A DNA stretch of 64,000 bases, taken from contig JASEVX010000008.1 of NCBI GenBank assembly GCA_031761405.1, forward strand, positions 44,045,037 to 44,109,036, given 5' to 3'. Under the pieces are notes generated by a model, which saw only the letters and a list, made by a program, of their open reading frames with translations, was not told the DNA's origin and did no database searches. The stretch is from Serripes groenlandicus. Taxonomy: Eukaryota > Mollusca > Bivalvia > Cardiida > Cardiidae. Below, one piece after another: positions 10,257 through 25,200 of this stretch; the first letter of the stretch is position 1, and the number at the start of each line of letters is the position of its first letter. The position numbers and the translations under genes are program-made.

Positions 10257-13200
10257 CTGGAATATACAATCAAGAAGCCATCCTTTAATACATTCAGCCT
10301 TTTCCCACAATCATGCAAACACATTTTTACACTTCTGCAGTACAAACATTATAGCAAAAGTGGATATTGCTGAAAATGAGCAATTTTCCCCTTTTACTGA
10401 AATGTTTCTCTTCTATAATAAAAATAAACGTTCATTTATTGAATTGTTTTATCTCCATGGGGAAAACCCAACTTTTTTTCTTTGGTAAAACAGACAAGCT
10501 AAAATTTGAATAAAATAGAAAACATTGTGGCAAAGGGGGAAATTGGTCATTATATTTTCAAAAGTCCTCTGCTGCAGAGGTGTCAGAATGTATCTGTATA
10601 TGGAGTTAACCCTTTCCTCATATAGACGCTTTCTGACGCCTCTACAGCAGATCTAATTTTGAAAATATGGCGACAAAAGAAGAAATTTACATTTCTTCTT
10701 TTGTCACCAAGTTTTCAACTCGATTCAATTATTTTGCTTACATATTTCAAAATATTTTGGGTATGTTTTCAAAGTCATATCTGCTGCAGAGTTGTTGTAT
10801 TTGGGAAAGGGAGAATTGTAACAGTGGTTGAGAATGTCTGAAGACCATTTTTTCTATCATTTACGCTCACAAAAAGGAATAAAAATAACTTGGGTGATTC
10901 AGAATCGAACATGACTATGGTTGAATTAACCCTTATCCACATACAACAAATCTGCAGCAGACAACTTTGAAATCATAGTGGCAAAAACCTGATAAATCTC
11001 CATAAAAGATAGCTTAATTGTTAAATGAAGTTTAAAACATTGTGGCCAAAGGCGAAATTGCTCATTATGATCACCTTTGGCCACAATGTTTTCAAAAGTT
11101 GCCTGCTGCTTTTGCATCAAATTGGGAAAGGGTTAAAATTAAAGGCTTATATACATGTAAGCACATATGTACTTCATATTATGAATAACATTTTTGGTAA
11201 GAGAATATTTACTTGCTTTTAACCCTTTCCCACATACAAGAAAATTAATCTGCAGTTGGCGACTTTGAAAGCATGTTGGCAAAAACATTTGAAATTTTCA
11301 AAAAGTCATCTACCTCATAGGTGTCAGAAAGTGCCTATTTGTGATGTGGGAAAGGAATAATTAACCCTTTCCCTCATATAGACGCTTTCTGACACCTCTG
11401 CAGCAGACAGCTTTTTGAAAACATAGTGACAAAAGAAGAAATTGGTCAAAACAAGCAATTTCTCCTTTTACCACAATGTTTTCCACTTTTAGTCATACTG
11501 GTTATCCATTCAATTAAAGAGATGTTCTATTTTTTGACAAAATATGTTCAAAGTCGTCTGTTGCAGAATTGTCATATGAGGGAAAGGGTTAATTAAACAC
11601 TTGTAATTGAGAGCAGAAATTTTGTTTCATTGAAAACTGAAAATGTCCTGTACTTGTATATATCATTCTCGAAATTACATCTCTGTAGAGGGAAAACATA
11701 TTAACCCTTTACCTCATACGACAATTCTGCAGCAGACGACTTTGAACATATTTTGTCAAAACATAGAAAATCTCCATAATTGAATGGATAACCTATGACA
11801 AAAAGTGGAAGTGCAATTTTTTCTTTTATCACTATGTTTTCAAAAAGCTGACTGCTGCAGAGGCGTCAGAAAGCATCTATATGAGGGAAAGGGTTAAGAA
11901 GACATTTTTACATTTTCCTTATTCTGATGAAAAGCAAAATTGATATTTTCACCTCTAGCTTTGCCAGTTATGAAAAGGTGCACATGAATTGCCTTAAAAA
12001 ACAAGAGGGCCAAGATGACCCTAAATCGATCACCTGATTGATAGTAAATTAGTAGAAATATCTGGGAAAAAGATCAAGGAGTGCAATTAGAACTTCAAGG
12101 AGTGAACACTTCTCAAGAAACAGCTTATAATTTAGTAAAGGTCATTTATATCTTGAAATCTAACAAGAACTTCAATTAGAATTGAATTATAAAGTTTTTG
12201 TCATTTTGCACCTTTCTTGATCTGTTTTTAATATAAATCAATATGGCTTGAACAGGTTCTTTTAGAGGGTCACTTAAGGATTCTTTCTACTGAATTATCT
12301 TGGAGTCTGACAAGCAGATTATGGAGGAAAAGGATTTTAAAGTTTGGTCGTTTTACTCATGTTCTGATGCTGCAGCAACCAAAGTTTTACACAGAATGCA
12401 AGTCTTTGCACAATTTTGATACCTCCCAATACATTAACTGTAGTATTTGAGTTCATATTTACCTCTTCACCAATTATGATATCTTTAACAATAGTTACAA
12501 GGACAAATCATGTCATAATTGCTTGTTCACTTTCAATAACAATTTTTTATTTCCACCAGAAATGTTGCGATTTTAACTTTCCACTTCCTGTTGAAGACAA
12601 CCCTTGCATAATACTCTGCCAAGTGTTACCTCCCTTAGACCATCAATCTAATAACCATATGTCATTTGAAGCAAAAAGTTAATTTTACTCCTTTTCTGAT
12701 GCTGCTTGGTTGCTATGCCTTTCAACAAATCAATATGGCTTGACAAAGTATGTAGATGATCAATGAAAGAACATTTCTACAAAACTATCTTTAAATCAGA
12801 CAAGCACTTTTATAAGGATGCTTTATTAAAGTATTGTCATTTTGCCCCTTTTTTGATGCCGCCTGACTGCCATGTTTTTAGACCAATCAGTATGGCTTGA
12901 ACAATTTTTATAGAGGGTCACCCAAGGAACATTTCTACCAAATTATATTTGAATCTGACAGGCAGATTCGGAGGAGAAGATTTTTAAAGTTTGGACATTT
13001 TGTCCCCTTTCTGATGCCGCAGCAACCAAAGTTCTGAATGGAATTTAAATCTTTGAACAATTTTGAAAGAGGACCACCAAAGGAACATTCCTGTGATGTT
13101 TGGTGGAAATTGTTCTTGCGGTTCAGGAGGAGATGATGTTTAAAGCTAAAAGTTAACGACGGACGACGGATGACGGACACAGAGTGATCAGAATAGCTCA

Positions 13201-16200
13201 CCTTGAGCCTTTGGCTCTAGGTGATCTAAAAAAAACCACAGACTGCATGAGGCCAAACACTACATGCCCCTCGAACTTCGATTCTAAGGGGCATATATAA
13301 AAAGAAGATCCTGGTAAAAAACATAATTATGCTACAATGTTGACTAAAAGCAAGATCAGGTAGAGGGCTAATCAACGAGAAATTAGTAAAACCAAACATT
13401 ATCACACTCGGTTAATAATTTGTCTTTATGGGACAAAAACACATCAGGATGAGATATCGAGGCTCAGCTAATCTAGCTATCAGATATTAGTAAAACCAAA
13501 CATTATCACACTTGGTTAACCCTTTCTCTCATTATTATAATAGACGCTTTCTGACGCCTCTGCAGCAGACAGCTTTTTGAAAACATAGTGACAAAAGAAG
13601 AAATTGCTCAAAACGAGCAATTTCTCCTTTTGCCACAATGTTTTCCACTTTTAATCATTATAGGTAATCCATTCAATTAAAGAGATTTTCTATCTTTTGA
13701 CAAAATATGTTCAAAGTCGTCTGCTGCTGAATTGTCGTATGAGGGAAAGGGGTTAACATTGTCTTTATGGTACAAAAACACATCAGGAAGAGAGCTAATC
13801 TAATAGAAATTAGTAAAACAAAACTGGAGTATCAAACATTATAACACTTGGTTAATATAACATTGTCTTTATGGGTCAAAAACACATGCATACATGAATA
13901 TTATAAACACACAAGAGGGTCATGAGGCATTGGATCGCTCACCTGAAATTATAGTGCCCATTAAGGAAAGATAAATTTTATTGTAGAGGGTCACCTATTT
14001 AAACCAGCTGTTTTTAAATGACCCACTTTCTCACACCGCATGGTGAATATCATTATCAACAATTCAAAATGGCTTGAATACTTTTTGTGGAGGGTTATGA
14101 GAGACGACAAGCAGTTTCAGAGGAGAAAAAATTCATTGTCTTTTGTAATTTTGCCAAATATGCAAAAAACAATAAAATACCTTATATAAGCAGCTTTTGA
14201 AGAAGGTAACCTAAGGAAAATTTCTGCCAAATTATTAGGAAATCTGTAGTGAGTTTCAGGGTAGATTTTTGTTTGTTTTTATTTCATTTTATCCTTTTTT
14301 GATGCAATCTAGCGGCCATGTTTTCAATGTCTTGAACAACTTTGTAGTTGTTTACCTCAGGAACATTTCTTCCAAATGATCTAGTTAAAAGACCAGCAGT
14401 TTCAGAGAAGAAGAATTTATAATTTTTGTAATTTTATTCCGTTTCTGATGCCACAGCATAATGAGTTCTACAGACTACATAAGAGTATCATTTGCGAACA
14501 ACTTTAACCCTTTCCCACATACAACAAAAGATGAGCTGAGAAGAAACAATAAGTCAAATAAAATTCTTAACCCTTTCCCTAAAATGAAAATAGTCTGCAA
14601 CAATAGTGTGAGCTGTGTTACCAGGAAAATCAATCTTAGCATAATGATCACAAGTGTACATTGAGATCCGCCTGCCCCACAATGCTGAAGGATAAAGATG
14701 GATACTTATTTCACAAGTTTAACCCTTTTCCTCATACGACAATTCTGCAGCAGACGACTTTGAACGTATTTTGTCAAAACATAGAAAATCTCCATAATTG
14801 AATGGATAACCTATGACAAAAAGTGGAAAACATTGTGGCAAAAGGAGGAATTGCACGTTTTGTGCAATTTCTTCTTTTGTCACTATGTTTTCAAAAAGCC
14901 TTCTGCTGCAGAGGTGTCAGAAAGCGTCTATGAGGGAAAGGGTTAATGATAACCTTATTTCTGAACAGTGTTAGGCCTGATGCACAAAACACTGGCGGCC
15001 ATGTTTTCATCAGATCAAAATAATTTCAACAATCTTGGTAGAGGGGCATCCATGGATCATTTGTGCTCCCTGGCGGCCGCGTTTTTAAACGGATCAGAAA
15101 TATTTGAACTATCTTGGTAGCGGGTGCCCCAAGGAACATTTGTGCAAAATAACTTTCAAATCAGGCCAGTCATTTTGGATGGAGAAGCCTTTAAAGTTTT
15201 GGCAATTTTCCGCTTTTCTGATGCCGCAGCAACCAAAGTTCTACTTGGAATTAAATTCTTTGAACAATTTTAAAAGAGGACCACCTAGGGAACATTCCTG
15301 TGAAGTTATTTCGAAATCAGTCCATTGGTTTAGTAGGAGAAGTCATTTGTAGGAAATTGTTAACGGATAATGCCGGATGGTGAGTGATCACAAAAGCTCA
15401 CCTCGCACTTTGTGCTTAGTTGAGGTAAAAAGGTCAGCAAACAGTGTGAAGCACTATAAGCCTTCACAAATGTACATGCCGATCTTGGTCTACATTGTTT
15501 GGAAATGCAGTTTAATACTATTGCATGACTGTGTAATTTTGCTTTTTAAGTTGTGTTAAGAAGGATAAGGGTTAAACAATAGGAAGTTCTGAGTTACAAA
15601 ACAAACCATATAATAAATTAAACACAACAGCAACAATAACAACAATGGAATCTTGTCGCAGAAAAAGGGACCATACAGTTATTACGTTTTCATATAACCC
15701 AATAACCTCAAATGAATAACAGTGGACCCTTCCAAATCAAGAACAATTCTACCGGGAAAGAAGAAGATGAAAATACCCAGACAATGAAAGTACTTCTTTC
15801 AACCATTCCCTTGATTTATGTAATATGAATCAATTGAATCGCATCTTGTTGCCAAATGTGTTTACAATTGTATTTCATTAACAATTTCCCACATGCAAAA
15901 TTATGCATTTTGGTGCATCTGAAGCAGATGACTTTTGACAACAATTTTTTCAAATTTGTTTGCTACAGATGTATCACATATGTTATCTATTGCTTAAACA
16001 GAGAAACTATAATGACTGCTCTGCTACAGACAACTTTTTAAAAACATCTATGTTTAGTTAACCCTTTCCCCTCATACGACAATTCTGCAGCAGACGACTT
16101 TGCACATATTTTGTCAAAAAATAGAAAATCTCTATAATTGAATGGATAACCTTATAATGACTAAAAGTGGAAAACATTGTGTCAAAAGAAGAAATTGCTC

Positions 16201-19200
16201 CTTTTGAGCAATTTCTTCTTTCGTCACTACGTTTTCAAAAAGCTGTCTGCTTTAGAGGCGTCAGAAAGCGTCTATATGAGGGAAAGGGTAAAGGAGAATT
16301 GATGATGAAGTACAATTTCTCTTTTGTCTCTTGAACAAAAAGTATGTTTTCTATAGATTTATTTTTTTCGATTAAAATTGATAAGAAGGTATCATCTCTC
16401 AGACAATATTGGCTGTGTACAAAATTACATAATGGGTTGTTTGGAGTGGGGCTGCAATTCATGCATTTGATATGAGGTTAAGTTATGTCCCTTTCTATTA
16501 GACAAACACTCCAGTCAATGTTCACCTTTCTAAGTTGTCAGTCACAGTTTAATAGAAAAATCTCCTGAAATAAAAATCATTATTGATGACATAGTTAAAC
16601 CATAGGAAACTAATCTACTAAAAAACTGTTTACTATATGAGATTTTATGAGTAACGTCTTAATCTTTACCCTTCCCCTCATGTGGACTCATTTTGACAAA
16701 TCTGGATGAGACGACTTTAGAAAACATTGTGGCAACAGGAGAAATTGCTCTTATTGACCAAATTCCCCATTTGTCAAAATGTTTTCAACTCTTGTTCAAT
16801 AACAATTTTTTTATTTTCCTGTTTTTGATTTTCTCTCTTTGGTTTCAGTCTTTTGCTGCCAATTTGGAGTATCTGGGAAAGGGTTTCCCCCATATGCTAA
16901 TTCTGCAGCAGACGACTTTGAATACATTTTGTCAAAAAATAGAAAATCTCTATAATTCAATGGATTTATAACCTATGACTAAAAGTGGAAAACATTGTGT
17001 CAAAAGGTGAAATTACTTGTTTTGAGCAATTTCTTCTTTTGTCACTATGTTTTCAAAAAGCCGTCTGCTGCAAAGGTGTCAGAAAACGTCTACATGAGGG
17101 AAAGGGTTAAAAAGTAAAATCTGAAAAATAAGAACCACATTAAGGACTAAAATGGAAATTCTGACTGCTGACTTTAACAGTTATTTTTTAATCCTTTTTC
17201 ACAAACAAAGATTCTGCAACAGACCACTTTAAAATCATCTGGTTGATCATATAATAAACCTCTATAAATGATAATCAATAACTAGAGTTGAAAACATTGT
17301 GGCAAATGGAGAAATAACAGTTTCATATTTATCACAATTGATTTTTGAAGTCTGCTGCAGAATTGTAAGAAAGCCTCTGTATGTGTGAGAGGCTTATAAG
17401 AACTACAATGGAATTCTAAAAAACTGCAGCAGACGACTTTGAAATCAGCTAGGCAAAAATATGGAAATTCTCTTTAAAAGAAAGTATTATTTTCATATTT
17501 TGTTGAAAATATTGTGGCAAAAGGTGAAATTGCCCAAAAATTGTCTACAGCAGAGGCGTTAGAAAGCATCTATATATATATGGGAAAGGGTTAATACATA
17601 CACTTGCTTTTAATTCAAACAGTAAAGGATAATACAGACTGCCTATATATCAAGGGCTTGGCGTGAAACAGTTGTAACTAAAATTAGTATTTCTTTACCA
17701 AGGTTAATCACCTCGCCATAAAGTCTTTATAAGCATTAAATCATTTTTCTTGGTAAACAATGGAAATTTAGGTGCCATTGCTCGTTCTGAGCAATGGCAC
17801 CTAAATTTGCATTGTTTACAAAGGGGTCAAAATTGCCCCTACACCAGGGTTTTCAAAATAGGTTTTTAGTTACAACTGTTTCACACCAAGCCCTCGATAT
17901 ATAAGGAGGAGTATCCAAGTACTAGTCATAACTCCCCTTCCCACATACAGACGCTTTCTGACGCCTCTGTAGTAGACGACTATTGAAAACAATGTGACAA
18001 AACGAGCAATTTCTCCTTATGGCACAATGATTTCAACTCTTTTTAATGATCATACTATCATTTGTAGAGATTTTCTATATTTTGGAATTTATCATTTCAA
18101 AGTCATCTACTGCAGATTTATTGTATGTGGGAAAGGGTTAATACCCAAATAGCTTAGATGTGACTAGGTTACCAGTTGCTGGGACGATTTTTAGTGTGGA
18201 GAACTAGTGAGAGAAAGTCAGGAAAAACACATTGATTGATTGATTGTTTGGTGTTTAACGCCACTTTCAACAATATCTCAGTTACATCACGGCGTTTCCT
18301 GGGTGAGTTACCGGTACTACTGGTCCATTTATCCTGACACCAGTCGGTCAGTCTTAATGCTAACCTCGCAATCCTGAGTGACAAGGACAGCAGCCATTAC
18401 TACCATTCTTAAAGTCTTTGGTATGACCAAGCCGGGGATCAAACCGCGACCTCCTGCACACAAGGCAGGCGCTCCACCACTAGGCACCACCGAGGCAGTA
18501 AACACAAAGTAAACTTACTGCTATGATATAACTGAAATACCATTGGTGCCTGTTATATAATCTTATTAACCCTTTCCCTCATATGGCAATTCTGCAGCAG
18601 ACGACTTTGAACATATTTTGTCAAAACATAGAAAATCTCCATAATTGAATGGATAACCTATGACTACAAGTGGAAAACAATGTTGCAAAAGGAGAAATTG
18701 CACGTTTTGTGCAATTTCTTCTTTTGTCACTATGTTTTCAAAAAGCTGTCTGCTGCAGAGGCGTCAGAAAGCGTCTATATGAGGGAAAGGGTTAATCAAT
18801 TAAACCCTATCTTATGGGAACTCACTATTTTGAGTACCCACAACATAGAACTTGGAGGTCAATTATGAATTTCAGAATATAGAAAATATGGCACTTCGTC
18901 AGGTCTGAGACAGATTTCAGATTCTTTCCTCAAATGAGGAATTACATGTACTTGCACATTTGCTTGCAAAAAGATAGCAAAGAGTCATATTGGAAGTGTG
19001 AGAATACATCATCAGGCAGTTTATCAATGAGGCGAACAACCATTAGGTCTACATGGCATAAGTGTGGCAAAAAGAGGAGCTCGGAGGGAAGAAAATTTAT
19101 GTCATTCCTACAATGCCATAAGCAAATCCATTCATGTCAACCTGGCATAATAGTAGATTGAGTTGAAAGCTAGCTGGTTACCCCTTTACCACTTGCAGAC

Positions 19201-22200
19201 ACACTTTGATGCAACTGCAACCAACAACTTCTGAACAAATTGTGGCAAAAAGAGAAAATTGCTCATGATGAGCAATTTCTCCTTTTACAATAATGTTTAC
19301 AGTTCTTTTCATTAATAATTAACACATTCATTAATAGAGACTTTCCATAATTCAGTCAAAATGGTGTCTGCTGCAAATTTGTCATACGTGGGAAAGGAAT
19401 AAAGAAAAGTTCTGCAGTATTGTTATCTGTTATATTGAGGGTTAATAATTGTCCAGGTTTTCAGATTACATTGTCCAGAAAAATAATTTCAAATACTCAC
19501 AGTTCCTAGTACACATTTTTACAAAGCAATTTCTCCTATAATGATTAAAGTAATCATGATAATGTGAATTTCACATCTTAACTCTTTCAGCACCGAATTG
19601 TTTAAAGTAGACTGTTCCATGTTCAAAATCGGGCGTCTCCATTTCTCATATAATACACTTTTAGAAAATTTTGATAACTAAAAGGCAAACAATGCTAATT
19701 TCAGGTGAGACAGCTCGTTACGAGCTGACTCGCCTGAATCAGTATGTTTGCAAAAACCTGAATATTGCCATTGGCGCTGAAAGAGTTAATTATCTGTGCA
19801 AAATTTGAAATAAAAAAAAAAGCTAAAGATTTTGTCACAATCTTTTTAAAAGTTGTCTTCTGCAGATGCACCAAAATACATCTGTATGTTGGAAAATGTT
19901 AGATTTAGTGGAATAATAAATATTTCAATTGGTTAGATACCATACAGCTAAAATGTGAACAACTAAAGAATTAAATAGATGACCCTGATATCATTCAGCT
20001 TAAAGGTAGACAACTCTGGTACTAAATTGTTGACTCCAGTATTAAAAAGTTGAATCTTATATCATATAGCTAAAAGGTAGACAACTCTGGTATTAAAAAG
20101 TTGATTATGATTTCATACAGCTAAAAGGTAGACAACTTTTGGATTAAATAGTTGAATACGTTATCATAGAGCTTAAAGATGAATAACTTTGGTATTACAT
20201 AGTTGATAATGAGATCATACAGCTAGAACGTGAACAATTCTAGTATTATATAGTTGAAAATGATATCATGCAGCTTAAAGGTAGACAACTCTGGTACTAA
20301 AGTGTTGATTACAATATCATACAGCTAGAAGGTAAACAATTCTGGTATTAAAAAGTTGAATCTTATATCATATAGCTAAAAGGTGAACAACTCTTGTATT
20401 ACATATCTGATTCTGATATCATACAGCTTTAAGGTAGACAACTCTGGTATTAAAAAGTTGCATCTTATATCATATAGCTAAAAGGTGAACAACTCTTGTA
20501 TTACATATCTGATTCTGATATCATACAGCTTTAAAAGGTAGACAACTCTGGTATTAAAAAGGTAGCTAAAAGGTATACTGATATCTCTGGTATTAAACAG
20601 TTGATTATGATATCAAACAGCTTAAAAGAGTAGACAACTATGATATTAAAAAGTTGATTATAATATCATACAGCTAAAAGGTAGACAACTCTGATATTAA
20701 ATAGTTGATTATGATATCATACAGATAAAAGATATATAACTCTGATATCAAAAGGTTGATAAAGATATCATACAGCTAAAAGGTAGACAACTCTGTTGTT
20801 AAAAAGTTCATTTTGATGTCATACAGCTAAAAGGTAGACAACTCTGTTTTTAAAAAGTTGATTATGATATCATATAGCTTAAGGGTAGACAACTCTGTTA
20901 TTAAAAGGTTGATTTTAATATGATACAGCTGAAACATAAACAATTTTTAAAGTATAAACAAGTTGAATATGATATCAATATCATACAGGTGAAATGCGAC
21001 CAATTCAGTATGATATTTATATAAATATCAATTACAGTAAAACTACACCAGATTAAAGTCAGACTGAAAATATTTATTCTTAAACATGCCTCCATCCTGG
21101 GCCACTAATGTGGTCCCAGCTCCATCCAATGACTTTCTAAAACATTGTGGCAAAAGGGAAACTTGCTCAAAATAGGAAGTTCTGATTTGCCGCAACACTT
21201 TTCTAAAATAATCTTTTCATCTTTAGAGATAACCTGGTTTTTTTTCTCCAGATGATTTCAGTCATTGGCATCTGATTGGTCAAATTTGGGAAAAGGTAAA
21301 TGACCAGATGAGAATAGCAATATAAGAAGATTTAATACCTTACCCACATGCAGATGCATTTCAACCCTTTCCCTCATAGACGCTTTCTGACGCCTCTGCA
21401 GCAGACCCTTTTTGAAAACATAGCGACAAAAGAAGGAATTGCTCAAAACGAGCAATTCCTGCTTTTGCCACAATATTTTCCACTTTTAGTCATAGGTTAT
21501 ATATCCATGCAATTATAGAGATTTTCTATTTTTTGACAAAATATGTTCAAAATCGTCTGCTGCAGAATTGTCGTATGTGGGAAAGGGTTAAACATCAGCA
21601 GAAGCAGAAACATTGCAGGAAAGCAGAAATTAAAGTCGTCTGCGGAGCACTGAAGTATTTTATCTTAGAAAGGATCAAAATTAAGGGTTTAAGGATTTTC
21701 ATGGAATAATTTGAAAGTTTATTATTTTTAGTTCAGTTTTTTATATGCCAAGCACCATATATAGTCCCAAGCCATTTTGAAAGTATCATGACAGTATGTA
21801 TGGCTAGTGTCCTAATTTATTGTCCAATCAAAATGCTTCTTTTCATATAGCAATTTCTTTTTGGGAGAGAAGGTTTCTCACATGACAGTGAAAGAAACAC
21901 ATAATCTATAGAGGTTAACCCTTTCCCACATATTATAGACGCTTTCTGACGCCTCGGCAGCAGATAACTTTTAAAATCATTGTGGCAAAAGAAGAAATTG
22001 CTCATTTAGATCAATTTCTCCATTTGCCACAATGTTTTCAACTCTTTTTAATAATCAAACGTTTATTTATGGAGAGTGTTCATGTTTTTGCCAAAATGTT
22101 TTTAAAGTCATCTGCATCATATTTGTTGTATGCAGGTGGCAATGGGTTAATTCATACAAGAAATATGAAATATTTGCCCAAAGTAAAAATTACTTACTAC

Positions 22201-25200
22201 TTAATTCTAACATATTTATATAGTTTCAAAACGATTTTGAACTAATTAATACATTTTTAGTGCAAAAGACCTCCGTACAAGACTATAATACTAAGTCTTC
22301 TTTAAGATTTCCTCTAAATTCTGTATAAATTGTTTTTTAAAAGAAAAATAAGTGAAATTAAATCGAGCACTTTTTATTTTTCATTTGTCCATNNNNNNNN
22401 NNNNNNNNNNNNNNNNNNNNNNNNNNNNNNNNNNNNNNNNNNNNNNNNNNNNNNNNNNNNNNNNNNNNNNNNNNNNNNNNNNNNNNNNNNNNNNNNNNNN
22501 NNNNNNNNNNNNNNNNNNNNNNNNNNNNNNNNNNNNNNNNNNNNNNNNNNNNNNNNNNNNNNNNNNNNNNNNNNNNNNNNNNNNNNNNNNNNATAGCAAT
22601 ATAAGACAGATTTAATACCCTTTACCCACATGCAGATGCATTTCAACCCTTTCCCCTCATAGACGCTTTCTGACGCCTCTGCAGCAGACCCTTTTTGAAA
22701 ACATAGCGACAAAAGAAGGAATTGCTCAAAACGAGCAATTCCTGCTTTTGCCACAATATTTTCCACTTTTAGTCATAGGTTATATATCCATGCAATTATA
22801 GAGATTTTCTATTTTTTGACAAAAATATGTTCAAAATCGTCTGCTGCAGAATTGTCGTATGTGGGAAAGGTGTTAAACATCAGCAGAAGCAGAAACATTG
22901 CAGGAAAGCAGAAATTAAAGTCGTCTGCGGAGCACTGAAGTATTTTTATCTTAGAAAGGGATCAAAATTAAGGGTTTAAGGATTTTTCATGGAATAATTT
23001 GAAAGTTTATATTATTTTTTAGTTCAGTTTTTTATATGCCAAGCACCATATATAGTCCCCAAGCCATTTTGAAATGTATCATTGACAGTATGTATGGCTA
23101 GTGTCCTAATTTATTGTCCAATCAAAATGCTTCTTTTTCATATAGCAATTTCTTTTTGGGAGAGAGAAGGTTTCTCACATGACAGTGAAAGAAAACACAT
23201 AATCTATAGAGGTTAACCCCTTTCCCACATATTATAGACGCTTTCTGACGCCCTCGGCAGCAGATAACTTTTAAAAATCATTGTGGCAAAAGAAGAAATT
23301 GCTCATTTAGATCAATTTCTCCATTTGCCCACAATGTTTTCAACTCTTTTTTAATAATCAAAACGTTTATTTATGGAGGAGTGTTCATGTTTTTTGCCAA
23401 AATGTTTTTAAAGTCATCTGCATCATATTTGTTGTATGCAGGTGGCAATGGGTTTTAATTCATACAAGAAAATATGAAATATTTGCCCAAAGTAAAAATT
23501 ACTTACTACTTAATTCTAACATATTTATATAGTTTCAAAACGATTTTGAACTAATTAATACATTTTTAGTGCAAAAAGACCTCTCCGTACAAGACTATAA
23601 TACTAAGTCTTCTTTAAGATTTCCTCTAAATTCTGTTATAAATTGTTTTTTAAAAGAAAAATAAGTGAAATTAAATCGAAGCACTTTTTTATTTTTCATT
23701 TGTCCATCGAAAAATACAAATACATCTTCATTTTTTTTTTAATATATAAAAAAGTCACAACACCTTTACCACAGGCTGCGAGATAAAAGATGAAAAACAA
23801 TGTTCCCCAAGAACAGCAAATGCAGTAAAAAACAACAGTAAAAAGGGTTGGATTAACCCTTTCCCACATACAACAAAATGTACAGCATACAACTTTGAAA
23901 GCCATCAAGGAAAAACAAAGGAAGTTCTCTATAAATGCAAGAACATTAATTGAATTGAGTTGAAAACATGTTGACAAAAGGAGAAATTGCTCGTTTTTGA
24001 GCAATTTCTTCTTTTGTCAACATGTTTTTAAAAAAGCAGTCTGCTGCAGAGGCATCATAAAGCGTCTACATGAGGGAACGGGGTTAGGGACAAAAATTAC
24101 AGTACCTTTTTCAGCATGCTTTTACAATAACAAAATGAAACAAAAAAAATATCATGAAAAATCTACCGTAGTCCAATGACTGTGAGCATCAAAGTGCATC
24201 TGCAGGTGGAAAAGGGGTTTTGAACTTCAAAACTGTACGTTTTAACTTCTCTTGAAGGTATATTGACCCTCATCCTACTATATGCAACTTTAACCCTTTC
24301 CCTCATACAACAATTCTGCAGCAGACGACTTTGAACGTATTTTGTCAAAACATAGAAGTTCTCCATAATTGAATGGATAACCTAAGACAAAAAGTGGAAA
24401 ACATTGTGTCAAAAGGAGAAATTGCACGTTTTGTGCAATTTCTTTCTTTTGTCACTATGTTTTCAAAAAGCCGTCGGCTGCAGAGGCGTCAGAAAGCGTC
24501 TATATGAGGGAAATGGTTAAACAACATTGGCTTATCATGTTATGCACACCTTTACCTTTTTACAACAAACAACAAAACTGAAGCTTTGAAATGTTCAGGA
24601 CAAATTATAGAAAATTTATTAAATCGAATGTGTAATAATGAAAATGGTTGATAACTCTGTGGCAAAAGGAGAAATTGCTCATAATGAGCAATTTCGTCTT
24701 TTAATTGTCACAATGTTTTCAAAAGTCCTCTGCTGCAAAGGCGCCATAAAGCGTCTGCATGTGGAAAAGGGTTAACCTACAATTGAGAATGATGTTGACC
24801 ACGATCAACCAGAACAGTGTGCAGTCTTTGGCTACTTTATTTTCTACTTGTTCATCAATTATAAGTATTCTTTCCCCATTTGCAGACACATTTTGACGCC
24901 TATTCAGCAGACGTCTTTTGAAAACATTGTTACAAAAAGAGCAGTTGCTGAAAATAAGCAATTTCTCCTTTTGCGCCACAATATTATCAATTCTATTCCA
25001 TTTATAAAGATTTCCATTAGGTTTGCCAAGATATTTTGTAAGTTGTGTGCATACAGATTTGTTGTATGTATGACTGCTTGGTTGTTTAGTTTTTTACGCT
25101 GCTTTCAATAATGTTTCTGATATATCACAGCATTTCCTTGATATGCTACCAGTACCACTGCTCCATTTATCCTGACACCAGCCAGTCAGTTGTACTGCTA

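Larger units (their letters stand above)
13911..15431 (+). mobile_element. Pearl/HINE-like element b, with MITE insertions
   Basis: Starts ACAAGAGGGTCATGAGGCAT, ends GCTCACCTCGCACTTTGTGC then TTGAGGTAAAA. Interrupted by family-A material at 14503-14590 and an intact copy at 14719-14946. GATGCC(A/G)CAGCA blocks recur as in element a. Confidence 0.55.
21313..22392 (+). repeat. Duplicated contig end, copy 1 (1080 bp)
   Basis: Near-identical to 22593-23707 across its whole length. Copy 1 stops exactly at the gap. It contains two family-A MITEs (21360-21591 and 21915-22150). Confidence 0.93.
22593..23707 (+). repeat. Duplicated contig end, copy 2 (1115 bp)
   Basis: Starts exactly at the gap and carries the same sequence as copy 1, including both MITEs (22643-22876 and 23213-23458). 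It is 35 bases longer. More than twenty one- or two-base insertions, mostly in homopolymers, lie on this side, the pattern of unpolished long-read sequence. Confidence 0.93.

Noticed and set aside
12416..12682. 88-aa frame [18 protein letters not shown]...
   Set aside because: Lies inside pearl/HINE-like element a, no splice sites, no family resemblance.
22330..22766. Frames running across the N block
   Set aside because: They are open only because N codons contain no stops.
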